A DNA stretch of 64,000 bases from Indolivaga alginatilytica. GTDB lineage: Bacteria; Bacteroidota; Bacteroidia; Bacteroidales; Dysgonomonadaceae. Shown one piece after another: positions 52,346-60,221 of this stretch. The translations under genes were made by a program, and so were the position numbers. The DNA is taken from NCBI RefSeq assembly GCF_003201355.1, contig NZ_QICL01000020.1:1-64000 (forward strand), read 5' to 3'. Below the pieces are notes generated by a model. That model searched no databases and was not told where the DNA came from. It saw only the letters and a list, made by a program, of their open reading frames with translations. Position 1 is the first letter of the stretch. Every line of letters starts with the position of its first letter.

Positions 52346-53938
52346 TTATAGAAACCATACGCCAGTTCGTCTGGCTTTGATTTTCTTTATTTCAAAGTAT
52401 TCCCGCATGAAGAAACTTTCCATGAAATCGGGTGAGCGTCCGATAATCTTTTTCATTTCGACTTTGGATATGAGCTTCCAGTTTTTGTCTGTGTCTTTGT
52501 CGTCTTGTGCTACTGCTTTACGTTCCTTAAGGAGAATATTTTCGAGTGATACGTTCTTATAGTTTTTACCGCTAAACTTGCGTAGCCTGAGAGAATGTTC
52601 GATGCTGTAACCGCCTGCTTTCATTCTCTGAACGAATTTATATGCACACTCAGCTTTGAGGTTCTCGAACATGGTGCGGTCGCCATTGGTGGGCATTTCC
52701 TTGTTGTTGAAAGGCTTGGCTTTTGGCATGTAGCCTTTAAATACTTGCCCCAATCCGTTTACGTCGTATAAGAAATTATCTTCGAGTACCCCGTGTAATT
52801 GGAGGAACTCTTTAGCATATTCTACGGTCTTTTTAGAATCTACGGCTATAACACGAACATCCCGTGCGTGATAGCCTTCCCAGTACCACATGACACATTT
52901 GTCGCCCCCTTCAAATGCCACATCACATGTTATGTATTTACCGCCCTGATTCTGATAGGAGTTGTTGAAAAACTTCTCCATGTCCTCGAACGTCAATAAT
53001 CCTACTCCCGCAGTTTTGAATTTCCAATTTCCGTCTAAATCTCTGGCTACTTGCTCGTCACTTTGGTTTGCCAAGTTCCCCAAGTAGTTAGGGTCGGACT
53101 TCATTAGCTTTACGTTTTCTTCGAGCTTGCCTTCTATGAATGTGACGGACTTAATGAACATATCCTCTTTGTTACCAAACACATCGTATTCTTTTCTCCA
53201 AAGTTTGTCTATGCGTTCTTTGGCTTGCTCGTAAACTTCTTTCTTTGAATCGCCCCAATAGATTTCATTCACGGTTTCGCCATACATGAAGCAATAGCGG
53301 ACTACTCCGTTGCGTTCGGGAATCGGCATGCCATCTTCGCCAATCCACCAATCTATGAAGTTTGCCACCCAAGAATCGGGGTCAGGATTGCAACTTCCAC
53401 GAAAACGATTTTTAATTCCGTGAGCGTTACGGTTAGAAGTAAGTAAGTACTTGAAATATTCGTAAGGCATGTGTGTTATTTCATCTACTCCGACATAGGA
53501 AAGTTCCAAGCCCTGAAAACGTTTTTTGAAATCTTCGAAGCTGTCGGAATAATAGTCGAATTTGAGTTTGCCGCCAGAAGCAAAATTCCACGTCATGTCT
53601 TGCTGGGATTTGTTATATATCCCGAATTGGGAATATACACCGTCGGATTTATCAATTATGCCGCCTGTTTTTCTGCTGTCCTCTTTTTCCTTCCGTAATA
53701 GTGTAGCATAGAAGAAAGGGTTTGAAACATCGCCCAATGCTTCCATGAGAAGTGAAAAGGTTTTACTACCTCCACGTTTTCCCCCGAAAATACATATATC
53801 GGCTTCGCATTGTAAGAATAGTTCCTGAGAGCCTTTTTGAGCGATGATGTTATAGGACGAATCTTCTTTCCTTAGAGTATTGAGATATTCTAAGGTGTAA
53901 ACGTCAGCATTGAAAGTTGTGTCAAGTTCGTGTATCAA
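52346..53938 (-). CDS. terL: Terminase large subunit
   Basis: 530 aa. The ATPase motor has Walker A at 52-60 (GGKRGGSKT) and Walker B at 147-152 (YVGVDE); the RNase H-like nuclease begins at YITCDVAFEGG (D338). It cuts concatemers and pumps DNA through the portal. The reading frame starts with TTG at 53938; no in-frame ATG precedes the ATPase motif, so the TTG start is accepted with some doubt. An intrinsic terminator lies between its promoter and start codon, suggesting antitermination. Confidence 0.9.
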   Translation of the reverse strand: MIHELDTTFNADVYTLEYLNTLRKEDSSYNIIAQKGSQELFLQCEADICIFGGKRGGSKTFSLLMEALGDVSNPFFYATLLRKEKEDSRKTGGIIDKSDGVYSQFGIYNKSQQDMTWNFASGGKLKFDYYSDSFEDFKKRFQGLELSYVGVDEITHMPYEYFKYLLTSNRNAHGIKNRFRGSCNPDPDSWVANFIDWWIGEDGMPIPERNGVVRYCFMYGETVNEIYWGDSKKEVYEQAKERIDKLWRKEYDVFGNKEDMFIKSVTFIEGKLEENVKLMKSDPNYLGNLANQSDEQVARDLDGNWKFKTAGVGLLTFEDMEKFFNNSYQNQGGKYITCDVAFEGGDKCVMWYWEGYHARDVRVIAVDSKKTVEYAKEFLQLHGVLEDNFLYDVNGLGQVFKGYMPKAKPFNNKEMPTNGDRTMFENLKAECAYKFVQRMKAGGYSIEHSLRLRKFSGKNYKNVSLENILLKERKAVAQDDKDTDKNWKLISKVEMKKIIGRSPDFMESFFMREYFEIKKIKARRTGVWFL

Positions 53939-53950
53939 GGTCGATAAAAT

Positions 53951-53991
53951 AAAAAAAGCCCGACACTTCCCTTAAAGGAAATATCGGACTT
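53951..53991 (-). terminator. Terminator in the terminase leader
   Basis: On the minus strand a 15-bp stem (arms 53991-53977 and 53970-53956, loop of six) is complete with three G-U pairs, which would be C-A mismatches on the other strand. It is followed by seven T. It is therefore designed for minus-strand RNA and lies between the divergent promoter and terL. Confidence 0.85.
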
Positions 53992-54024
53992 GTTATGTCT
54001 CTGATTATGTATTTTTACACATAG

Positions 54025-54057
54025 CAAATATAGTGAATTTATAGTATTCTAGGCAAA
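54025..54057 (-). promoter_or_regulatory. Promoter of the terminase/packaging operon
   Basis: Minus strand TTTG (54057-54054) and TATATTTG (54032-54025), 21 bases apart. The predicted start is about 54018, giving a transcript of about 70 bases up to the terminator. Confidence 0.7.
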
Positions 54058-54091
54058 TAAGGGATGTAGTAGAAAGCTCCTAACACCGAAA

Positions 54092-54123
54092 TTTGCATAG
54101 TAATTAAGGACTGCATACATTTG
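54092..54123 (+). promoter_or_regulatory. Promoter of the plus-strand morphogenesis operon
   Basis: TTTG (54092-54095) and TACATTTG (54116-54123), 20 bases apart. The predicted start is about 10 bases before the Com-like gene. It stands back to back with the terminase promoter. Confidence 0.75.
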
Positions 54124-54139
54124 TAAAAAAGATTGGTAA

Positions 54140-54325
54140 ATGCCAGAAATACTAGAAAAACTTAACACATATTCTTACAATCTGCCTCATTCAACTAACT
54201 GGAAATTCTGTCCGAATTGCAGGAAGCGTTTATTTGAGGTAATCCAAAGCGACGGGTTTACCATTGAGATAAAATGCAGATGTTGTAAGAAAATTGTATC
54301 AATAGAACAGGAGCAAGTACGTTAG
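54140..54325 (+). CDS. Com-like zinc-ribbon protein
   Basis: 61 aa with a zinc site: C24 and C27 (KFCPNCRK) and C46 and C49 (EIKCRCCK). This spacing is like Com of phage Mu, a small zinc-binding translational activator of the mom gene. It is the first gene after the late promoter. No Mom-like gene is visible in the window, so a different target is likely. Confidence 0.65.
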   Translation: MPEILEKLNTYSYNLPHSTNWKFCPNCRKRLFEVIQSDGFTIEIKCRCCKKIVSIEQEQVR

Positions 54326-54386
54326 TAATGGTGGGGCTATTCTCCACTAGCCTTTTTTCGCACTGACGTACTTCGCTTTAACTAAC

Positions 54387-54469
54387 GGAAAGTGAAACCA
54401 ATAGGGTTGGTAAGTTTTTGCTAAAAACATTGGGCGGTAAAGTCTGGGGTTCGATTACTCCGCTTTCCG
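54387..54469 (+). tRNA. tRNA-like gene, possibly tRNA-Ser (GCT), degenerate
   Basis: Acceptor arms ggaaagt and gctttcc pair (one G-T). The anticodon loop TTGCTAA with stem GTTT/AAAC puts GCT at the anticodon. The T-loop TTCGATTA is one base too long and two T-stem pairs fail, and the D-arm is short, so the gene may be decayed or unusual. It is 4 bases before a second serine tRNA. Confidence 0.5.
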
Positions 54470-54473
54470 CAAT

Positions 54474-54556
54474 GGAAGAATGACAGAATGGCTATTGTAG
54501 CGGTCTTGAAAACCGTCGTCTGAAAGGGCGTGTGGGTTCGAATCCTTCTTCTTCCG
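54474..54556 (+). tRNA. Phage-encoded tRNA-Ser (anticodon TGA)
   Basis: Acceptor arms GGAAGAA and TTCTTCC pair exactly, discriminator G. The anticodon arm cggt-cttgaaa-accg places TGA in the loop, so it reads UCA serine codons. The long variable arm tgaaaggg and T-loop TTCGAAT are present. One T-stem mismatch is seen. The tRNA is transcribed with the morphogenesis operon. Confidence 0.8.
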
Positions 54557-54700
54557 CAAACTTTATTCATATTTTACAGAGACTTGAAAGTCCGATATAC
54601 AGCTAATAAATGGCTGTTTATCGGGCTTTTTTCGGTTTTAGACCGTTTTGTCTCTCTCTTTTTCATACAAGTACTAACACAAACTTTACTAACACACACG

Positions 54701-55360
54701 ATGGAGAAAGAAAAACTTTCCACAGACCTAAAAGGATTGGTTGGAGAAACCAGCTTATCACAGAGAACATGGGACGATTATTTGGAACATTCGGTTATGC
54801 CTTTTCTACCGACAGAGGAAGATAAGATCGGCGATTACATTTCAAAACATGCTAATGCTTTGAAATCTATGGATGGGCAACTGAATCACGATGTAGCGGA
54901 AAAGGTGAATGACTTCAAAAAGAGTTATAAACCTATTGCAGTTAACAGTCAGCAGCCAACAGTTGACAATCCAGACAAATCGGGACTACAAAATGCCGAT
55001 AATGAAAAGTTGACTGATTTGGAATCACGAATGCAACGATTTGAGAAGGCAGAAGCGGAAAAAAAAGAAGCTGTCCTAAAAACCGAGAAGCTGGACGAAG
55101 CCAAAAAACTTATGCAGGAACAGGGAGCAAGCCACGAAACGGTTTTAAATCTAATCCTACCGCAATTGCAACCTACCGAAGAAATATCAGTTTCCGATCT
55201 GGCAAAAAAAGGGAAAGAAATGTATGATAAAGCGTATGCTGACCTGTATGGTGGTGACAGCTATGTCCCGGCATTTGGCGGTGGCTCTTCCAACAGCTCA
55301 ACCAAAACCAGCAAAGATGCTTATATGAAGCATTTACGTGAGACAGGCAGAATAAAATAA
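54701..55360 (+). CDS. Putative capsid scaffolding protein
   Basis: Starting at MEKEKLSTDLKG (54701) gives 219 aa; the open frame begins earlier, at 54530, but overlaps the tRNA and is disregarded. The product is highly charged, with a long coiled coil (about 100-160) and a basic C-terminus (KHLRETGRIK), the usual form of a phage scaffold. It lies directly before the head fibre and capsid genes. The leader has aacacaaacttta. Confidence 0.7.
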   Translation: MEKEKLSTDLKGLVGETSLSQRTWDDYLEHSVMPFLPTEEDKIGDYISKHANALKSMDGQLNHDVAEKVNDFKKSYKPIAVNSQQPTVDNPDKSGLQNADNEKLTDLESRMQRFEKAEAEKKEAVLKTEKLDEAKKLMQEQGASHETVLNLILPQLQPTEEISVSDLAKKGKEMYDKAYADLYGGDSYVPAFGGGSSNSSTKTSKDAYMKHLRETGRIK

Positions 55361-55385
55361 CCTAACACAAACTTATAACTACACT

Positions 55386-56015
55386 ATGGGAACATTTAAT
55401 ACAAATGGTGTAAAGTCAAAGAAATACGGCGGTTCTTATCCCGTATGGCTGACTATCAACCAAAAAGAACGTTCAGGCGGTACGCTTGAATATCTTCCAC
55501 CTATCGGTACGATCATAAGATCCGGCTCACTTGTCAGCATTGACGGTGCTGGGGGGAAAGCCAAGATCATAGAAACCTTTGAAGTAGCTGAAAATGTAAC
55601 TGCGACAGATACAACAGTGAAAGTTCAGGCGTATGCAAGCCATCCCAAACCGACAAACGGGACCAACCTAATGAAATCGCCCACCACAGTAGGAACGACA
55701 GGCACAGGTGTTGCCGTTGCTGGCGTTGCTCTGGATTCTGCAAACGGTGTTGTCACTTTTACGATTGCGGCTAATGCTTTCGGGACACTTGCGAAAGGCG
55801 ACATTCTGGTGAAAGCATCGAAAGCCGGAACGGGAGCAAAAATATATGCAGTACCATCAGGACTGACAGAAAATGATGTCTGGGTAGAAGAAGGCGACCA
55901 ATATGCAACCGTAGCATCGGTATTTCATGGCGAGATCATGGAAGATCGCATACAGCCGATTCCCGACTGCATCAAAGAAGTATTACCACAAATTAAATTT
56001 CAGAAAGGAATCTAA
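55386..56015 (+). CDS. Phage head fibre / capsid decoration protein
   Basis: The 209-aa protein is rich in strands and small residues (GSLVSIDGAGG, then VTATDTTVKVQAY and FGTLAKGDIL), a pattern typical of Bacteroides-phage head-fibre or decoration proteins that coat the capsid. Position immediately before the capsid gene (3 bases apart) supports it. No catalytic residues visible. Confidence 0.6.
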   Translation: MGTFNTNGVKSKKYGGSYPVWLTINQKERSGGTLEYLPPIGTIIRSGSLVSIDGAGGKAKIIETFEVAENVTATDTTVKVQAYASHPKPTNGTNLMKSPTTVGTTGTGVAVAGVALDSANGVVTFTIAANAFGTLAKGDILVKASKAGTGAKIYAVPSGLTENDVWVEEGDQYATVASVFHGEIMEDRIQPIPDCIKEVLPQIKFQKGI

Positions 56016-56018
56016 GCC

Positions 56019-57179
56019 ATGACACCACGAGATAACAGTTATTATGACCTTATAAAATACGGCTTCGCAAACGAAACGTATCAGGAATTTGTAGACAATT
56101 ACCTTTCTACTCTACACAACGGACGCAAAACAGACGGTTTTGAATGGGACAGTGATATTCAGATTGATTTCACATATCATCAAATACAGGCGGAACTTGG
56201 TCTGAACACTATGCCTACTTATGTAGATATTGATTCTCCTGCCGTGTATAAACATCACGAAGGTTTTGAACTTAGTTCGGGAACAATACCCAGAGCTAAA
56301 CACGGGTACGCACTAAACGAAAAGATTCTGAGAGAGGAAATGATCTTCGCCCAAAGGACAGGACGTTTTTCTACCAACTTAAGTCAAAAAATGCGTGACC
56401 TAGCTTTCGACCATACATCAAAACTGATCGGCGGTAACTACAACGGTTTGACCTATCAACGAGACAGAATGGTTTCGACAGGTACTTTCACATTGAATGC
56501 AGCCAATAACCCTTCGGGTATCAAAGACATTACTTTCGGTGCGAAAATTCCAGATACTAACAGAACTATACTTACGACTACGGCTCGTTGGTTTACCAAT
56601 GATACCAATGCGGAAGGTGCGACCTCAGACCCTATCAGGAACTTGAAAGACCAAGTGTACAACCTTAAGAAGAAAGGTGTTGCAGCCATGCACTTTGAAG
56701 TAGACTACCTGACATTCAGGCGTGCAATTGAACACTCGAAAATAAGGACTGCGATTGCTTTAAATATCTATCCGTTGGCAGATGCAAATAACATTGCTCC
56801 TTTGGCTGCGGTATTGGATGAATCGGTTGTCAAAACAAAGCTGGAAGGCATTATCGGTTGTGCAATTAAAGTGATTGATAATATCGTTGCAGTAGAAAAA
56901 TTCGACAAAGTAGCCGGTAAGGTTGTCAAAGACCAAATCAGATCATTCGAGCCGAATGTATGGGTGTTAGTTCCCGACGGCAAACTGGGTACTATAAAAG
57001 CGGTAGAGCCTATTGTTGTACCTGACCCTGCGGCAAGGTTCGCATGGTTCGACGGGGGAAGAACCGTATTGAAACAGTGGTACGACACACGAACAAATAC
57101 ACAATACATCGAATCGGAGCTAACAGCTTTGGTTGTACCTGATAAACCTCAATACATGACATACTTAACAGTAGCCTGA
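56019..57179 (+). CDS. Major capsid protein
   Basis: 386 aa. The order of elements fits HK97-type capsid proteins: an N-terminal helix-rich arm, a long E-loop-like segment with GTIPRAKHGYALNE, a spine helix (KMRDLAFDHTSKLIGG), and a C-terminal domain ending ESELTALVVPDKPQY. It forms the icosahedral shell. It directly follows the decoration gene and precedes the connector genes. No cleavage prodomain is obvious; a separate scaffold is likely used. Confidence 0.8.
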   Translation: MTPRDNSYYDLIKYGFANETYQEFVDNYLSTLHNGRKTDGFEWDSDIQIDFTYHQIQAELGLNTMPTYVDIDSPAVYKHHEGFELSSGTIPRAKHGYALNEKILREEMIFAQRTGRFSTNLSQKMRDLAFDHTSKLIGGNYNGLTYQRDRMVSTGTFTLNAANNPSGIKDITFGAKIPDTNRTILTTTARWFTNDTNAEGATSDPIRNLKDQVYNLKKKGVAAMHFEVDYLTFRRAIEHSKIRTAIALNIYPLADANNIAPLAAVLDESVVKTKLEGIIGCAIKVIDNIVAVEKFDKVAGKVVKDQIRSFEPNVWVLVPDGKLGTIKAVEPIVVPDPAARFAWFDGGRTVLKQWYDTRTNTQYIESELTALVVPDKPQYMTYLTVA

Positions 57180-57180
57180 T

Positions 57181-57717
57181 ATGAAATCGACCGTACACAT
57201 ATCAGGTGAAGGAAAGACCGAAAAGGTGATAGATGAAAATTCTATCACCTTAACGGCAATTCCCGATGTAGGCTGGACTTTCAAGCATTTCGTTAACGGA
57301 GAATCGACATTTACGGATAATCCGTACACACTCGAATCGACGGAAGATGTAGAAATTACGGCTGCTTTTTATGTGACGATTGAGGATTATTTAATCGGAT
57401 TGGTCGGCTTCGATGTAAACGAGATCGCTTTAAACTCAATCCGTGTTTTCCGTGAAATAGAAAAGAACTCTGATGTAAGCGAATTGTCGATGAAAGATAA
57501 GGAGCTTCTTTATGCTGACCTTCTCATGTGGGCGGCTTCAAGCCCAACCTCATACACAGGCTCGAAAGACAGTGACGGGGGATGGACGCATACGGAAGCA
57601 GGGAAAACTATTTCGGTTACGGATAAAAAACGGTTTGAGAATACGGCTAAATCCATTTACAAAAAGTATCAGGACAAGAAGTACAATTCGGGGATAAAAC
57701 TTGTCAACTTATGGTAA
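57181..57717 (+). CDS. Head-tail connector with InlB-repeat-like N-terminus
   Basis: The 178-aa protein appears to be a fusion. Residues 1-62 resemble a divergent InlB B-repeat (a strand ending ITLTAIPDVGWTFKHFVNGE, then DVEITAAFY). Residues about 65-178 are helical, like gp6/gp15-type connectors that bind the portal. Such repeats usually occur on surface proteins, so their presence in a connector is odd. It starts one base after the capsid stop. The stop codon overlaps the AAGGTC palindrome. Confidence 0.6.
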   Translation: MKSTVHISGEGKTEKVIDENSITLTAIPDVGWTFKHFVNGESTFTDNPYTLESTEDVEITAAFYVTIEDYLIGLVGFDVNEIALNSIRVFREIEKNSDVSELSMKDKELLYADLLMWAASSPTSYTGSKDSDGGWTHTEAGKTISVTDKKRFENTAKSIYKKYQDKKYNSGIKLVNLW

Positions 57718-57730
57718 GGTCGCAGACCTT
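57716..57730 (+). repeat. Short palindrome overlapping connector stop codon
   Basis: aaggtcgcagacctt, with TAA at 57715-57717, followed by tttatta. It is a copy in prophage DNA of the motif seen on the chromosome. Confidence 0.65.
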
Positions 57731-57786
57731 TTTATTAACTGAGTTCGCATAAAATCAACCGATCAATAACCTGTGAATCAATATTT

Positions 57787-58146
57787 ATGAATACATCTTT
57801 AGCTTATAACCCACGCTTTCCACATCAGATGTCGGTCAAACGGGCATTAAAGGACGAATACGGGACACCCCTAACCGATCTGGTAACAGGAGAAGAAATA
57901 TTTGAACCTGTATTTGAATCTATATGCGGCTTGCGTGATATGGTGCGAGGGTTGGATATTGACGCAGAAGTGATAAAAGCCGATTATAAACTGTCTCTGC
58001 CGAAACACACTTTTATAATCCGAAAAGGGGATTATGTGACATTCACCAATAACACCAACGGAGAAGTAAAGGAAGGTAAAATCGAAGAAGCGAAAGTATT
58101 CAACTTGGGGGCTAACGTCTGGTTCAACGAAAATGGAAACGGGTAA
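57787..58146 (+). CDS. Head-closure / head-tail joining protein (putative)
   Basis: A 119-aa, beta-rich protein (FPHQMSVKRALKDEYGTPL, then DYVTFTNNTNGEVKEGKI). The small beta-barrel fold and place between the connector and tail completion genes match head-closure proteins of siphoviruses. The call rests mainly on gene order. Confidence 0.55.
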   Translation: MNTSLAYNPRFPHQMSVKRALKDEYGTPLTDLVTGEEIFEPVFESICGLRDMVRGLDIDAEVIKADYKLSLPKHTFIIRKGDYVTFTNNTNGEVKEGKIEEAKVFNLGANVWFNENGNG

Positions 58147-58170
58147 ACAGTCAACAGCAATCAGTTAACA

Positions 58171-58692
58171 ATGAACAGCATCGAAAAGCAGTTTAACCAA
58201 TGTATTGATACTATACTGAAAGACGAATATTACTACGTCGTACCGCAGATGGTAGAATTTGGTGTCAGAATGGTTAACGATATTCTACCCAAGCAGACCA
58301 AGTTCCGAAACCTGACAGGTAATACAATAACATCATTCGCATTCGGGGTGTATTACATGGGAAAACTTGAAGTTCTGGGATTTAACAGTAAGTACCCAGA
58401 CCCAATAAGAAACAAGCTGATTGAAGGTGAGACTGTTTATAAGTTTCTGGATTACGACGGTAGAATACGCAAATGGTTTACAGCAGATGTAAACACGGAT
58501 GCAGGCTACGGTCAAAATACATCTGCGGAGTTCCTTAAAAGTTACGTTTGTACCCAGAAATACGGCATCGTTTTTACAACTGGGACGGAATATAGTGAAT
58601 ATCTCCAAAAAGTGCGGCGATTAAATGTATTGGTAGATGGCTACGAAACAGCAAGACATGACTTTGTGAAAAGTTTTAAACCTATCAAATGA
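58171..58692 (+). CDS. Putative HK97 gp10-like tail-completion protein
   Basis: 173 aa, helical start (SIEKQFNQCIDTILKDEYYYV) and a mixed centre with TITSFAFGVYYMG. It is placed as gp10-like proteins are, directly before the tail terminator, whose start overlaps its stop by four bases (58689-58692). No motif recognised independent of order. Confidence 0.5.
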   Translation: MNSIEKQFNQCIDTILKDEYYYVVPQMVEFGVRMVNDILPKQTKFRNLTGNTITSFAFGVYYMGKLEVLGFNSKYPDPIRNKLIEGETVYKFLDYDGRIRKWFTADVNTDAGYGQNTSAEFLKSYVCTQKYGIVFTTGTEYSEYLQKVRRLNVLVDGYETARHDFVKSFKPIK

Positions 58693-59087
58693 ACCTTAAT
58701 TACGATATACAGAAGATTGAAAAAGCACTCGCCGAAGCTATCCGAATCGGTAATGTAACGGAAAAGGTATTCTTAGGTCAACGCCCTAACTTGAAAGATA
58801 CGTCTATGACAGATTTTACAGTTGTGTCGGTGGCATCTCAAATTACTGACCTTTCGGCTTTGGGTACTTGTATGTGCCAAATAGAACTGTTTGCGAAAAA
58901 CCTTTCAAACGGTGAAAAGAACGCTACTAAGCTATCCCTTTTATACTCCAGATTATTAACCATTTTTCCGATACAAAACGACATTTATTTATTCGACATA
59001 CACCCTACGGTTATCCCTCTGGGAGACGACAACTACGGGTATAATGTCATAGCAATCTTAATACAAACACACATCAAAACTTTATAA
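58689..59087 (+). CDS. Putative tail terminator protein
   Basis: 132 aa, compact alpha/beta: helix DIQKIEKALAEAIRIG, then strands DFTVVSVASQI and CMCQIELFAKN and a long helix. This matches the size and fold of phage tail terminator proteins, which cap the tail tube. Coupled by overlap to the preceding gene and immediately followed by the tail tube gene. Confidence 0.55.
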   Translation: MNLNYDIQKIEKALAEAIRIGNVTEKVFLGQRPNLKDTSMTDFTVVSVASQITDLSALGTCMCQIELFAKNLSNGEKNATKLSLLYSRLLTIFPIQNDIYLFDIHPTVIPLGDDNYGYNVIAILIQTHIKTL

Positions 59088-59089
59088 TC

Positions 59090-59629
59090 ATGGCAGCAAC
59101 ACTTACTAAAGCAGCACTAGACAAAGTATTTATAGGAATCTCCAAGATTCAGCTTTCACCCGTTGGGGCATTGGCTACCACCACATTCGACAATGCAGAC
59201 GAAATTTACACTGTAAAGGACAGTGTGAGCTTTTCGCAGGCACAACCGAGTAAGACAGAAATCAAGGTCGATCAAATGTCGTCAGCAATAGCCTGTACCT
59301 ATGATAGTGGCGAATTTACAATTACGGGTAAGATTCCTTCGATTGCAAAAGAGATTCTATCTTATTTTTTCAAAACCAATGCAGCCGCAATTACGCCTAT
59401 TACGGGATTTACAAAAAGTACTGCCGTAGACCTTGAAAACAAGGTTATCAATGTAATGGTGAAAATCACTAATGCGGCTGGGGATATGGCAATCGTAATT
59501 CCCAGATGCGAATTTATCGCAAACTTCGATTGGACTTCCACTTCATCCAGTGCTTTTGCGGTGAGCTTTACCGCTACGCCGAAAGCAAATCCTGATAATA
59601 AAGGCGACGTTCTTTTCTACGAAAAATAA
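59090..59629 (+). CDS. Major tail (tube) protein
   Basis: 179 aa, beta-rich with a Ser/Thr-rich surface (YDSGEFTITGKIPSI, then FIANFDWTSTSSSAFAVSFTA). The last segment is the typical final strand of a tail-tube subunit that stacks into hexamers. It is followed by a terminator and by the chaperone genes, the canonical order of siphovirus tails. The stop codon overlaps a dispersed palindrome. Confidence 0.72.
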   Translation: MAATLTKAALDKVFIGISKIQLSPVGALATTTFDNADEIYTVKDSVSFSQAQPSKTEIKVDQMSSAIACTYDSGEFTITGKIPSIAKEILSYFFKTNAAAITPITGFTKSTAVDLENKVINVMVKITNAAGDMAIVIPRCEFIANFDWTSTSSSAFAVSFTATPKANPDNKGDVLFYEK

Positions 59630-59642
59630 GGTTTCAGACCTT
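59628..59642 (+). repeat. Short palindrome overlapping tail-tube stop codon
   Basis: aaggtttcagacctt (left arm degenerate by one base), with TAA at 59627-59629, followed by ttcatta. Confidence 0.6.
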
Positions 59643-59662
59643 TTCATTATCATACAAAACCC

Positions 59663-59695
59663 AAAAGGGGAAGGGTATTTCCTTCCCTTTTTTTA
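59663..59695 (+). terminator. Terminator after tail tube gene
   Basis: aaaaggggaagg and ccttccctttt pair with one bulge around gtattt; seven T follow. It lets the tube protein be made in excess over downstream tail genes. Confidence 0.75.
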
Positions 59696-59717
59696 TAACC
59701 TATAAACACAAACCACT

Positions 59718-60221
59718 ATGAACCAACCAACGATAGAGGACGAAAAACTACTGTTATCCATTCAGGAAAACGACAAAGACGAGTTAACCATACCCAGAAC
59801 AAAGAAGAAATATATGATCGGCTGGATGAAAGGTTTTACACTTGAACGATTATCAAAACTTGAATTGATGGAAGGTGTAAAAGCAGAGGATGAAGATAGC
59901 ATCAAAATTATTACCAACCGATCAAAATTCTTATCGAAAGCGGCTTCCCTTTGCCTGTTGAACGGATTAAAAATAAAGTTTTTTCACTGGATATATTGGC
60001 GTTACCTCTATTATGTGAAAGGATATTCTTTCGATCAGTTAGAACCTATAATCATACTGTCTAAAAAAAAAGTTCCTGCTGGGAGTTGGTACATCGGTTC
60101 TGCATTGGTAAGTCAGATGAAGATAACGAACATGACAATGACGACAGAGGAAGTACAGCGATTCCGACGAGAACTTTCATCGGAGCAAGAACCGCCATCG
60201 GAAAAGACCATGCTTGGATAA
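59718..60221 (+). CDS. Tail assembly chaperone (gpG-like)
   Basis: 167 aa, helical; no sequence motif that I recognise, but size and place between the tail tube and tape measure genes match gpG of lambda. A nine-A run at codons 116-118 permits slippage into the frame of the following gene. The leader has aaacacaaacc. It should bind tape measure and tube subunits during tail assembly (inferred by analogy). Confidence 0.65.
   Translation: MNQPTIEDEKLLLSIQENDKDELTIPRTKKKYMIGWMKGFTLERLSKLELMEGVKAEDEDSIKIITNRSKFLSKAASLCLLNGLKIKFFHWIYWRYLYYVKGYSFDQLEPIIILSKKKVPAGSWYIGSALVSQMKITNMTMTTEEVQRFRRELSSEQEPPSEKTMLG
60063..60071 (+). promoter_or_regulatory. Slippery A9 run for -1 frameshifting
   Basis: In the gpG-like frame the codons are AAA AAA AAA, an A-AAA-AAA slippery site. 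A -1 slip enters the frame of the 60071-60481 coding region, which is open from this point on and has no ATG near its start. Confidence 0.65.

Noticed and set aside
54387-54469. Reading the first tRNA-like gene as an amber suppressor (CTA)
   Set aside because: That needs a five-base anticodon loop or shifted register; a normal seven-base loop with T33 gives GCT.
54530-54700. Upstream extension of the scaffold gene
   Set aside because: Overlaps the 3' end of tRNA-Ser and resembles no scaffold; the ATG at 54701 with the phage leader motif is preferred.
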